Assembly (NCBI GenBank): GCA_902595825.1
Contig: CACJRP010000003.1
Span: forward strand, 40,715 to 104,714
DNA length: 64,000 nucleotides
Direction of reading: 5' to 3'
DNA from: an uncultured Bacteroidota bacterium
GTDB lineage: Bacteria > Bacteroidota > Bacteroidia > Flavobacteriales > Flavobacteriaceae
Shown here one piece after another: positions 27,582 to 35,427 of this stretch; position 1 is the stretch's first letter, and every line of letters begins with the position of its first letter. The position numbers and the translations under genes are program-made. Under the pieces are notes generated by a model that ran no database searches, had not been told where the DNA came from, and saw only the letters and a list, made by a program, of their open reading frames with translations.

Positions 27582-28453
27582 AGTATGCTCAAGTATTCCC
27601 TGGTCAAGGTTCGCAATTTGTAGGTATGGGAAAAGATTTATTTGATCAGTTTGATGAGGCTAAAAAATATTTTTTAAGAGCAAATAAAATTCTTGATTTT
27701 AAAATTACTGAAATCATGTTTGAGGGAAACCAAAAAGAACTGACAGAGACAAATATTGCTCAACCTGCTATATTCATTCACTCAATCATCAAATCTAGAC
27801 TATTTGAAAAAAAAGGTGAACTCACAGGAGTGGCCGGTCATTCTCTCGGAGAATTTTCTGCTTTAGTAGCTTCAAATTCAATTTCATTTCATGATGGATT
27901 AAAACTTGTAAACATTAGAGCTAAAGAAATGAAAAAAGCATGTGAAATAAACCCTGGTACAATGGCAGCTGTAATTGGTCTCGAGGCTGAAAGTGTTGAA
28001 AATTGCTGCTTGAAAAACAAAGAAATAGTAGTTCCAGCAAATTATAATTGTCCTGGACAAATTGTAGTTTCAGGAGAAAAGAATGCAATTAAAAATATTT
28101 CACAAATTCTAAGTGAAAATGGTGCTAGAAAAGTTATAGAATTAAATGTGGGTGGGGCATTCCATTCTCCCCTAATGCTTCCTGCTAAAAAAGTATTAGA
28201 AAAATACATTCAAGAAATTGAATTTAAAAAACCTTCATGTCCAATTTATCAAAATTCAGTTGGACGAGGAGTCTCCTGTGTTGTAGAAATTAGAAAAAAT
28301 TTAGTTGACCAATTGATTTCTCCTGTACTTTGGACACAATCCATAAACCAGATGATAAAAGATGGTATTAAAAATTTTGCTGAAATTGGACCAGGAAAGG
28401 TTTTAAAAGGGTTAATTAAAAAAATCAATCCAGATGTAAATCTGGAGTTTTGA
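27578..28453 (+). CDS. fabD: Malonyl-CoA:ACP transacylase
   Basis: FabD moves malonyl groups from CoA to acyl carrier protein for fatty-acid synthesis. The 291-residue protein starts with YAQVFPGQGSQFVGMG, has nucleophile Ser89 in VAGHSLGEFSALVA and the catalytic His in GGAFHSPLMLPA. It is translationally coupled to folA through a 4-nt overlap. Its 3' end doubles as a terminator hairpin. Confidence 0.94.
   Translation: MKYAQVFPGQGSQFVGMGKDLFDQFDEAKKYFLRANKILDFKITEIMFEGNQKELTETNIAQPAIFIHSIIKSRLFEKKGELTGVAGHSLGEFSALVASNSISFHDGLKLVNIRAKEMKKACEINPGTMAAVIGLEAESVENCCLKNKEIVVPANYNCPGQIVVSGEKNAIKNISQILSENGARKVIELNVGGAFHSPLMLPAKKVLEKYIQEIEFKKPSCPIYQNSVGRGVSCVVEIRKNLVDQLISPVLWTQSINQMIKDGIKNFAEIGPGKVLKGLIKKINPDVNLEF
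28430..28451 (+). terminator. Hairpin at the fabD stop, probable terminator
   Basis: CCAGAT (28430-28435) and ATCTGG (28440-28445) form a 6-bp stem with a 4-nt loop, followed by AGTTTT. It overlaps the last codons of fabD and lies just before the end of the convergent DegT gene. The T-run is short, so termination may be weak. Confidence 0.45.
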
Positions 28454-28459
28454 TTCTTT

Positions 28460-29590
28460 CTAATTCAAAAACTTAATTAATTTTTCTGTGATGTAATCAA
28501 TCTGTTCATTTGTAAGTTCTGTATGCATTGGCAGAGATATAACTTCTTGAACAGCTCTATTTGTTACTCGGAAAAGTTTGTCATCAACCTCCGGACTATA
28601 ATATGCTTTTTGCTTGTGAAGAGGTACTGGATAGTAAATGCCAAAAGGAATTGAATTTTTAGCTAAATATTCAGCTAGCAAATCTCTTTTAGAATCTAAA
28701 ATTCTCAAAGTATATTGATGAAAAACATGACTTTGCAAATCAATAGGTATATTAGGTGTGATTAGGCTGTCAATACCTCTAAGATTATCTGAATATCTTA
28801 AGGCAGAATTTCTTCTGCTTTCATTATAACCATCTAGATATTTAAGTTTTACATCTAAAATTGCTGCTTGCAACGAATCCAGTCTAGAATTCAATCCAAC
28901 CAAATCATGATAATATCTTTTATCCATACCATGGTTAGCGAGAATTTTAATTTTTTTTGCCAAAAAATCATTGTCGGTATAAATTGCACCTCCGTCACCG
29001 TATGCACCTAAGTTCTTTGAGGGAAAGAAAGAAGTAGTTCCAATATCCCCAATTGTTCCAGTTTTTTTTTTCATCCCATCATTAAAAGTATATGTTGCAC
29101 CAAGAGCTTGGGCATTATCTTCAATGATTTTTAATTTATTTTGTTTTGCAATTTTTACTATTTTTTCCATATCGGCAGGTTGACCAAATAAATGAACAGG
29201 AATTATTGCCTTTGTCTTTGATGTAATGGCTCTCTCGACAGATATAGGGTCAATGTTAAATGTTTCCTCGTTGATGTCAACTAATTTAAGCCTCAAACCC
29301 ATTAGTAAAACCACTTCTGCAGTAGAAGCAAATGTAAAATTGGAAGTAATAATTTCATCGCCTGGATTTAAATTTAAACTCATTAATGCTAACTGCAGAG
29401 CATCTGTTCCATTTGCACATGGAATTACATGTTTAACATTTAGATATTCTTGAAGATTATTTTGAAATTCTTTTACAGCAGGTCCATTTATAAAACTAGT
29501 CGTACTCATTACAGAATCAATAGCAATGTCTAGTTCTCCTTTAATCGCTTCATATTGACCGTTAAGGTCAACCATCTTTATAGACTTCAT
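28460..29590 (-). CDS. DegT/DnrJ/EryC1/StrS-family sugar aminotransferase
   Basis: This 376-residue PLP enzyme acts on nucleotide-linked keto-sugars. It starts MVDLNGQYEAIKGELD, has VIPCANGTDALQLALMSL, the cofactor lysine in TSFFPSKNLGAYGDGGAIYT and GLNSRLDSLQAAIL. Close families include WbpE/WlbC-type enzymes of surface-polysaccharide synthesis and PseC/FdtB-type enzymes. The sugar cannot be assigned because no other nucleotide-sugar genes are adjacent. waaA, divergent, also acts on lipopolysaccharide. Confidence 0.88.
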   Translation of the reverse strand: MKSIKMVDLNGQYEAIKGELDIAIDSVMSTTSFINGPAVKEFQNNLQEYLNVKHVIPCANGTDALQLALMSLNLNPGDEIITSNFTFASTAEVVLLMGLRLKLVDINEETFNIDPISVERAITSKTKAIIPVHLFGQPADMEKIVKIAKQNKLKIIEDNAQALGATYTFNDGMKKKTGTIGDIGTTSFFPSKNLGAYGDGGAIYTDNDFLAKKIKILANHGMDKRYYHDLVGLNSRLDSLQAAILDVKLKYLDGYNESRRNSALRYSDNLRGIDSLITPNIPIDLQSHVFHQYTLRILDSKRDLLAEYLAKNSIPFGIYYPVPLHKQKAYYSPEVDDKLFRVTNRAVQEVISLPMHTELTNEQIDYITEKLIKFLN

Positions 29591-29603
29591 AAAAAAATTT
29601 TAG

Positions 29604-29611
29604 CAAAGTTA
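29604..29611 (-). promoter_or_regulatory. Possible -7 box of the DegT aminotransferase gene
   Basis: TAACTTTG on the minus strand (29611-29604) fits TAnnTTTG and lies 13 bp before the ATG at 29590. The nearest TTTG upstream is 25 bp away, slightly too far, so this is tentative. It lies next to the divergent waaA promoter. Confidence 0.3.
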
Positions 29612-29624
29612 AAAAACCATTTAA

Positions 29625-29653
29625 TTTGAAGTACTACAAATAAACTATTTTTG
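29625..29653 (+). promoter_or_regulatory. Predicted promoter of waaA
   Basis: TTTG (29625-29628), a 17-bp spacer and TATTTTTG (29646-29653) match the Bacteroidota consensus in both boxes. The -7 box ends 5 bp before the ATG at 29659, so the transcript would have almost no 5' leader. The GTG at 29653 is part of the box and is not a credible start. Confidence 0.5.
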
Positions 29654-29658
29654 TGTTT

Positions 29659-30894
29659 ATGGTTTACTCTTTTGTTTACGAATTTTGTTTAAAAATAATT
29701 AAGATTTTGGGTCTTTTTGTCCCAAAGATTAAGGGGTTTTTAAATAGTCGTGCTAGGATTTTAAATGACATTAGAAACTTTAGTAATTCTAAAAATAATT
29801 TTATTATTTGGGTTCACTGCTCTTCAATGGGAGAATTTGAGCAAATAAAACCACTTTTGAAAAAAATTAAAAAAACTAAACCGATTACTGAATTTGTAAT
29901 TACTTTTTTTTCTAAGTCAGGATTTAGTTCTGCAAAAAAATTTTCACACGCAAAAATAATTACTTATTTACCCTTTGACAGAAAAAAAGATTTAAATCAC
30001 TTCATAAATAAAATTAAACCTAAAGCATTACTACTAGTAAAAAATGAGTTTTGGCCAAACCTTATTAATTGTGTGCATAATGCAGATATAAAAATTTTCT
30101 CAATCTCATCTACTTTTAGAAAAAGTCAACTATTCTTTAATTTTTTCTCCTTTGGTATGGTAAGTGTATTAAAAAAAATAAATTGTTTTTTTGTAGTAAA
30201 TGAAAATGATAAATTACTCCTTGAAACTTTAAATATATCAAGTGTACAAGTTACTGGAGATACAAGATTTGATAGGGTTTTAGAAAATTATACTAATGAT
30301 TCTAAAGATAAAAAAATTACAAAATTTTTAAAAGATTCCAACAACTTTGTAATAGGAAGTAGCTGGATGGAAGACCACAAAGTCCTTTTAAGTTGTTGTG
30401 AAAATAATACACCCCTTAACTGGATAATTGCACCACACAAAATAGACTCAAAATCTATCTTAGAGTTAGAAAAGTCAATTCCTATTGACTTCGCTAAATG
30501 GTCAACTTTTGATTTTGAAAGTGATTTTCATAAAAAAGTCTTAATTGTGGATGAAATTGGAATTTTGAGTTCATTATATAAATATTCAAAAATTGCCTAT
30601 GTAGGTGGAGGAATGGGAAATAAAGGTCTTCACAACACGTTAGAAGCTGCAGTTTATGGAATTCCAATAATCATAGGTAAAAATTTTCAAAGATATCCAG
30701 AAGCCCTTGAAATGGAAAAACTTGGGGGAGTGTTGTCTATTTCAACAAAAAATGAATTCAAAGATGCATGGATAAAACTAATAAATAATGAAAAAATACG
30801 TCTTAAGATGGGGAAAACAAATTTTGATTTCATAAGAAGGAGCATTGGTTCATCTGATAAGATAATTTCTTACCTAAATAAATATTTAATATAA
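29659..30894 (+). CDS. waaA: 3-deoxy-D-manno-octulosonic acid (Kdo) transferase
   Basis: WaaA/KdtA adds Kdo from CMP-Kdo to lipid A precursor at the inner membrane. The protein (411 residues from the ATG at 29659) has a hydrophobic N-terminal anchor and the acidic catalytic region WVHCSSMGEFEQIKPLL (Glu near residue 59). The CMP-binding C-terminal half has YVGGGMGNKGLHNTLEAAVY and IIIGKNFQRYPEA. The gene shows that the organism makes Kdo-containing lipopolysaccharide. It stands alone, divergent from the sugar aminotransferase. Confidence 0.92.
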   Translation: MVYSFVYEFCLKIIKILGLFVPKIKGFLNSRARILNDIRNFSNSKNNFIIWVHCSSMGEFEQIKPLLKKIKKTKPITEFVITFFSKSGFSSAKKFSHAKIITYLPFDRKKDLNHFINKIKPKALLLVKNEFWPNLINCVHNADIKIFSISSTFRKSQLFFNFFSFGMVSVLKKINCFFVVNENDKLLLETLNISSVQVTGDTRFDRVLENYTNDSKDKKITKFLKDSNNFVIGSSWMEDHKVLLSCCENNTPLNWIIAPHKIDSKSILELEKSIPIDFAKWSTFDFESDFHKKVLIVDEIGILSSLYKYSKIAYVGGGMGNKGLHNTLEAAVYGIPIIIGKNFQRYPEALEMEKLGGVLSISTKNEFKDAWIKLINNEKIRLKMGKTNFDFIRRSIGSSDKIISYLNKYLI

Positions 30895-30983
30895 ATAAAT
30901 GTTTTAGGTTCATTTTTAATTTTTTAGATTTATAGACTAAATTTTCAATTAAAAAAAATTACCTACTAGATAAAATCAAATCC

Positions 30984-32351
30984 ATGAGATTACAAGTCAA
31001 ATTAAATGCAAATCTGAATTTTAAAATAAGTTATTTAGTTTGCCTTCTTTCATTTTTAACTTTATCAGCCCAAGAAAATTTTACAGGTTTAAAGCATTGG
31101 GAAATCCCAAGTAAAAACCCTGATAGAATCATATTAACATTTCATGGTGATCCAACTTCGTCAAGAGCTGTTACATGGAGAACCAACACCGAAATACAAA
31201 ATGGTGTGGCTCAGATTTCTGAGGCTACTGTAAATGCAAATATAGAGTACAACCCAAAAACCTATAAGGCATCTGTCGAAAAATTAAGATTAGGTCAATA
31301 TCAAAGAAATAATTCTTTTTCTGTAAACTACCACAGCGTTATTTTTAAAGATCTCAAACCTAATACCCTTTATGCCTATAGAGTTGGAGATGGTGATAAA
31401 TTCTGGTCAGAATGGATACATTTCAAAACCGCAAAAAAAGGGTATTCAAAAACAGAATTTGTTTTTTTTGGTGACTCCCAAAATAGGCTCTTATCACACT
31501 GGAGTCGGGTAATTCGCATGGCGTATCAAACTGCTCCTAATGCCTCTTTTGCAATTCATGGGGGAGATTTAGTTGACGATGCCCACCGAGATTATGAGTG
31601 GGCAGAATGGTTCAAAGCGGGTGGTTTTATTCATAGCCAATGGACAAATATACCTGTTCTCGGAAATCATGAATATTGGCCATTAATAGCAGAAAGTGAA
31701 CAGCAATTCACCTCGATTCACTGGCGTCCTCAATTTACGCTTCAAGTTGAAGACGATCTCAACAAAAATTTACACGAAACTGTTTACACAGTGGATTACC
31801 AAGATGTCCGAATTATTGTTTTAAATTCAAACTTTAATCTCAATACTCAAACAAAATATATTGAAGAAAAACTAAAAACCTCCACCGCCAAATGGAATAT
31901 AATTACTTGCCATCATTCTATTTTTTCACCTGCCTTAGGACGTGATTTTAGGTATGGTCGTAAAAATTGGAAACCATTATTTGATAAATATAATGTAGAT
32001 CTTGTGCTTAATGGACATGATCACACGTATGCCAGAGGACACGTTCCCAAATTATTTGAACGTAATATTGAATCAAATGAAATTAAAACTGTATATATAA
32101 CTTCAGTTAGTGGACCAAAATTTTATAGACTGGATCGTAAACAATTAATAGAGGGATATACTAAAGATGGATATAAGTCGGATAAAATATCTCATCTTGT
32201 TCAATTTTTCCAAGTTATAACAATAGAGGAAGACAAGCTTACTTATGTTGCCTATACAGCCACTGGACAGGTATACGATAGAGCTGTAATTGTTAAGGAC
32301 TTTGAAAGTGGTGAAAAAAAGTTTTATCAGAAAAGCCAAAATCCTAACTAA
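30984..32351 (+). CDS. Secreted purple-acid-phosphatase-like metallophosphoesterase
   Basis: This 455-residue protein has an N-terminal signal peptide. An FN3-like purple-acid-phosphatase N domain covers about residues 40-140 (RIILTFHGDPTSSRAVTWRT, LKPNTLYAYRVGDG). A calcineurin-type phosphoesterase domain follows with all metal motifs: FFGDSQNR, IHGGDLVDDA, VLGNHEYWP, CHHSIFSPA and NGHDHTYARGH. It probably releases phosphate from organic esters outside the cytoplasm. The next gene, 20 bp on, is an alkaline phosphatase, so the two may form a phosphorus-scavenging pair. No C-terminal T9SS sorting domain is evident. Confidence 0.88.
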   Translation: MRLQVKLNANLNFKISYLVCLLSFLTLSAQENFTGLKHWEIPSKNPDRIILTFHGDPTSSRAVTWRTNTEIQNGVAQISEATVNANIEYNPKTYKASVEKLRLGQYQRNNSFSVNYHSVIFKDLKPNTLYAYRVGDGDKFWSEWIHFKTAKKGYSKTEFVFFGDSQNRLLSHWSRVIRMAYQTAPNASFAIHGGDLVDDAHRDYEWAEWFKAGGFIHSQWTNIPVLGNHEYWPLIAESEQQFTSIHWRPQFTLQVEDDLNKNLHETVYTVDYQDVRIIVLNSNFNLNTQTKYIEEKLKTSTAKWNIITCHHSIFSPALGRDFRYGRKNWKPLFDKYNVDLVLNGHDHTYARGHVPKLFERNIESNEIKTVYITSVSGPKFYRLDRKQLIEGYTKDGYKSDKISHLVQFFQVITIEEDKLTYVAYTATGQVYDRAVIVKDFESGEKKFYQKSQNPN

Positions 32352-32371
32352 TTTAAATCAAAAATTCAAAA

Positions 32372-33451
32372 ATGAGATTATTTTTCTTTTCAATCTATAT
32401 TACTCTAAATTCATTAAATCTATCTTTCTCTCAGTCCATAAAACTTGAATTATCAAAAAAAAATAAGGTTCCTACAAACATTATTTTAATGATTGCTGAT
32501 GGAGCTGGATTATCGCAAATAACAGCAGCAACGTATGAAAATGGAAATAAATCCAACTTAGAAAATTTTCGGGTTGTTGGATTGCAAAAAACCCATTCAG
32601 CAAATTCTCTTATAACAGACTCTGCGGCTTCAGGAACTGCGATGGCATGTGGAACAAAGACAACAAATGGAACTATAGGAATAGATACAAAAAATAAATT
32701 CTATGAATCTATTTTAAAAATATGTGAAAAGAAAGGATATAATTCTGGGATAATCGTAACATCAAGTATTGTTCACGCTACACCTGCATCTTTCTATGCA
32801 AATGTTAATTCAAGGGCTAAGTATCAAGAAATAGCTTATCAATTAAGTAAAAGTGAAGTGGATTTTTTTATTGGAGGTGGTGAGAAACATTTTACAAAAA
32901 GGAATGACAAGAAAAATTTGATGAATGAAATGAAAGAGTGGGAATTTGTAAAAAGTATTGATCAATTTGATTCATCAACTTCAAAAAAAGTCGGTTATTT
33001 CATAAGTTATGAGGAACCCCCTAGTTTAATCGAGGGAAGAAAACCACTTCTTGATATTGGATTAAAATCAATACTTCAAAAGTTGGATTCCAGGGATAAG
33101 CCCTTTTTTTTGTTAGTGGAGGGGTCACAAGTTGATTGGGGAGGACATGACAATGATCTTGAATACGTTACAAGTGAATATATTGAATTTGATAAAGCAA
33201 TTGGAGTTGCGTTAAAATTTGTTGATGAGAACCCAAACACATTGCTTGTTGTAACAGCTGATCACGAAACTGGTGGTTTGGGAATAACCTCTGGTAATGT
33301 CAAGAAATTTAATCCAAAAGGAAGGTTTTCTACGAAAGGTCACACTGCATCAATGGTTCCAGTTTTTTCCATAGGTTTAGGATCAAAAAAATTTTCTGGA
33401 ATTTATGACAATACTGAAATCTTTAATAAAATGAAATCGCAGATAGAATAA
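32372..33451 (+). CDS. Secreted alkaline phosphatase (PhoA family)
   Basis: This 359-residue protein has a signal peptide and the alkaline-phosphatase core. The metal motif is IILMIADGAGLSQI, the phosphorylated nucleophile is Ser84 in ITDSAASGTAMACGTKT, and VEGSQVDWGGHDND, VTADHETGG and KGHTASMVPVFSIG supply the metal-binding Asp and His residues. It hydrolyses phosphomonoesters, probably in the periplasm. It is shorter than E. coli PhoA (about 450), lacking some surface insertions. It is likely co-transcribed with the upstream phosphatase. I see no recognisable pho box. Confidence 0.9.
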   Translation: MRLFFFSIYITLNSLNLSFSQSIKLELSKKNKVPTNIILMIADGAGLSQITAATYENGNKSNLENFRVVGLQKTHSANSLITDSAASGTAMACGTKTTNGTIGIDTKNKFYESILKICEKKGYNSGIIVTSSIVHATPASFYANVNSRAKYQEIAYQLSKSEVDFFIGGGEKHFTKRNDKKNLMNEMKEWEFVKSIDQFDSSTSKKVGYFISYEEPPSLIEGRKPLLDIGLKSILQKLDSRDKPFFLLVEGSQVDWGGHDNDLEYVTSEYIEFDKAIGVALKFVDENPNTLLVVTADHETGGLGITSGNVKKFNPKGRFSTKGHTASMVPVFSIGLGSKKFSGIYDNTEIFNKMKSQIE

Positions 33452-34459
33452 CTATTTAGTTCTAGCAGCCAATACTACATTATCTTTAAACTTTTTATCA
33501 TCTTCAATAATATCAAAGAAACTCTCAATATATGAATACGCTTCGTCATATTCAGATGAATTGTCAAAATCTGCCTCAAATGATTTTATTAAGGCAAGCA
33601 TATCACTTTTTTTCTCTACGAAAATGTCTCTAACTTTATAAAATATATCATCGTCTCTTTTGAAACCTCGATATTTTCTTTGTCTAATATTAGCAATATT
33701 TAGGGTCTCGTTAACTACTGCATAGCTAGGATTTATAAATCCAGACATATCAAAATCGTAAGGGAGAGGAATAATCAATTTATCAATGTAAAGTAGTTTA
33801 TTATTATGCTGGTAGGCAGTAGAAAAGTCAGTGTTACCAATCATATATTGAAACATGGCATTTCTTACAGAAGCATCTGCATCCATGGCTAATGGAGGAA
33901 TAAATCTTTCAAAAACTTTTCCATTATGATATTGAGCAACCTTTTTATCATCTTCAATCAAAAAAGCATTTAGTTTTTCAACTACCGGTTTTTTCTTTTT
34001 AGTTAGATCAGTGAACTCAAGTGATAATCTTCTTGTTTTAAAATGGTAAGGATAAACCATTTCAAAAAGTTTATAAACTATAAATTCCTTTAATATATTA
34101 TCATTTTTATCTTTTTGCTTTAAGCAAGGCAAAACCAATTTCATTTTTTTATGTCCCTCAAAAACAGTTCCTTTAGTTTTTTTCTTTTTAAAATCAACTT
34201 TTACCGGAGGGTAGTAACAAGTAGATCTTCTAAAATTACCCCTAGCTCGAATACCAATTTCCATTTCCTGAAATGAATCGCCAATTTTATAAGCGAAATT
34301 TGTGTCAAAGTAAACTGTATCGACGATACTTTTTTTAAGTGTTTTCGGAGTAAAGGATATCTTTGCCTCTAATGTCTCATTAGATGTAAAGAATTTATCT
34401 TCGGTTTTCTGAGCGATTATTAAGGATGAAGTTAATAAAAGAATAAAAAATTGTTTCAT
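33452..34459 (-). CDS. Secreted CotH-like protein (putative atypical kinase fold)
   Basis: This 335-residue protein has a signal peptide (MKQFFILLLTSSLIIAQ). I did not recognise a close family, but the order of motifs follows the spore-coat CotH kinases: IRARGNFRRS (70-79), PPVKVDF, KKMKLVLPC, LKEFIVYKLF and FLIEDD. GNTDFS (208-213) and LPYDFDMSG (232-240) sit where CotH has its GN-x-D and PWDxD catalytic/metal motifs. CotH proteins phosphorylate coat proteins on serine. The target here is unknown and activity is not assured. It is convergent with the alkaline phosphatase, with no gap between the stops. Confidence 0.55.
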   Translation of the reverse strand: MKQFFILLLTSSLIIAQKTEDKFFTSNETLEAKISFTPKTLKKSIVDTVYFDTNFAYKIGDSFQEMEIGIRARGNFRRSTCYYPPVKVDFKKKKTKGTVFEGHKKMKLVLPCLKQKDKNDNILKEFIVYKLFEMVYPYHFKTRRLSLEFTDLTKKKKPVVEKLNAFLIEDDKKVAQYHNGKVFERFIPPLAMDADASVRNAMFQYMIGNTDFSTAYQHNNKLLYIDKLIIPLPYDFDMSGFINPSYAVVNETLNIANIRQRKYRGFKRDDDIFYKVRDIFVEKKSDMLALIKSFEADFDNSSEYDEAYSYIESFFDIIEDDKKFKDNVVLAARTK

Positions 34460-34495
34460 ATATTGCGTTTAAATATATAAATATAAAAAAAATAA

Positions 34496-35245
34496 GTGAG
34501 TCAGTATTTTTCAATAATCAACGTTAGAACTCTGTATACTATGATTATTTCAGTTTTGGTTCCCATTATCTGTTATGAATATGATGTAATTTATGATATT
34601 GATTTAACTCTTATAAGTATTGCGATTATATTTCCTCTTGTATTTGCTATAAGAGGTGCTTTTAGAAGACGAGAAAAAGCACTTGAACATTTAAGTAAAA
34701 TCAGAAGTTCATTAATGTCAATCAAGTTTGGTTTTATGACTAATGAAAAACTAACTAAAGAAGAGATTGAAACTGGAAATACACTTATTATCAATATTTT
34801 AAATGAGCTAACATCTCATCTTCAAGGTGAAAGTGAGACTAGATCTAAACTTGACATTTCCATACAAGATTTAATAAATTTCACTAATAGCAATCCTGAA
34901 ACCATTTCAAGAAATGTAAAAGGGAAAGTTGTAGGATATCTTCAAAAGGTCCAAGAAGGTATTGAAAATTGTCTTGCAATTCACATACATAGAACACCTA
35001 TCAGTTTGAAAGCATACTGTAAAATATTTATTTATATTTTCCCGGTAATTTATACACCATCAATAATAAACAAAATTGGAGTTGAAAATCCTCAGTGGTT
35101 AACTTATTTTGTAATCATTCTTAGTGAATTTATATTAATCTCTTTATATAATATTCAAGATGACATGGAATATCCTTTTGACAAACAAGGTCTTGACGAT
35201 ATAAAACTTGAAGAATTTTTAATTAAAAATCAAAAAGGTAAATAG
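34496..35245 (+). CDS. Bestrophin-like membrane protein
   Basis: This 249-residue protein starts at GTG. Two hydrophobic segments lie near residues 12-50, a basic stretch (AIRGAFRRREKALEHLSKI) follows, then a helical middle, and two more membrane segments lie at about 165-185 and 198-218. The end (NIQDDMEYPFDKQGLDDIKL) resembles the C-terminal EDPFG-x-D-xNDL motif of bestrophin/UPF0187 anion channels. It is shorter than typical bacterial bestrophins (about 290). The family call is tentative; an unknown four-helix membrane protein is the alternative. Confidence 0.5.
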   Translation: MSQYFSIINVRTLYTMIISVLVPIICYEYDVIYDIDLTLISIAIIFPLVFAIRGAFRRREKALEHLSKIRSSLMSIKFGFMTNEKLTKEEIETGNTLIINILNELTSHLQGESETRSKLDISIQDLINFTNSNPETISRNVKGKVVGYLQKVQEGIENCLAIHIHRTPISLKAYCKIFIYIFPVIYTPSIINKIGVENPQWLTYFVIILSEFILISLYNIQDDMEYPFDKQGLDDIKLEEFLIKNQKGK

Positions 35246-35263
35246 CAGTATTTTGGTTTTTTG

Positions 35264-35345
35264 TGCGGGTGAAGGGACTCGAACCCCCACGCCGTGAAGC
35301 ACTAGATCCTAAATCTAGCGTGTCTACCAATTTCACCACACCCGC
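35264..35345 (-). tRNA. tRNA-Leu (anticodon TAG)
   Basis: The minus strand folds as a class II tRNA. The acceptor GCGGGTG (35345-35339) pairs with CACCCGC (35271-35265), and the discriminator A is at 35264. The anticodon arm CTAGA-TTTAGGA-TCTAG gives anticodon TAG. A long variable arm and a T arm with GGTTCGAACC complete it. CCA is not encoded. It lies between the bestrophin-like gene and the M20 peptidase gene. Confidence 0.95.
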
Positions 35346-35427
35346 TAAAGATTGTAAATATAGATAAGTTTTATCAAATATTTTTTACTTTCACATTTCT
35401 AAATTTTATTCAAAAAATAGTGAACTA

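Noticed and set aside
33430-33470. TAGAA/TTCTA hairpin between the alkaline phosphatase and CotH-like stops as a terminator.
   Set aside because: The stem is only five A-T-rich pairs with an 11-nt loop and no T-run on either strand.
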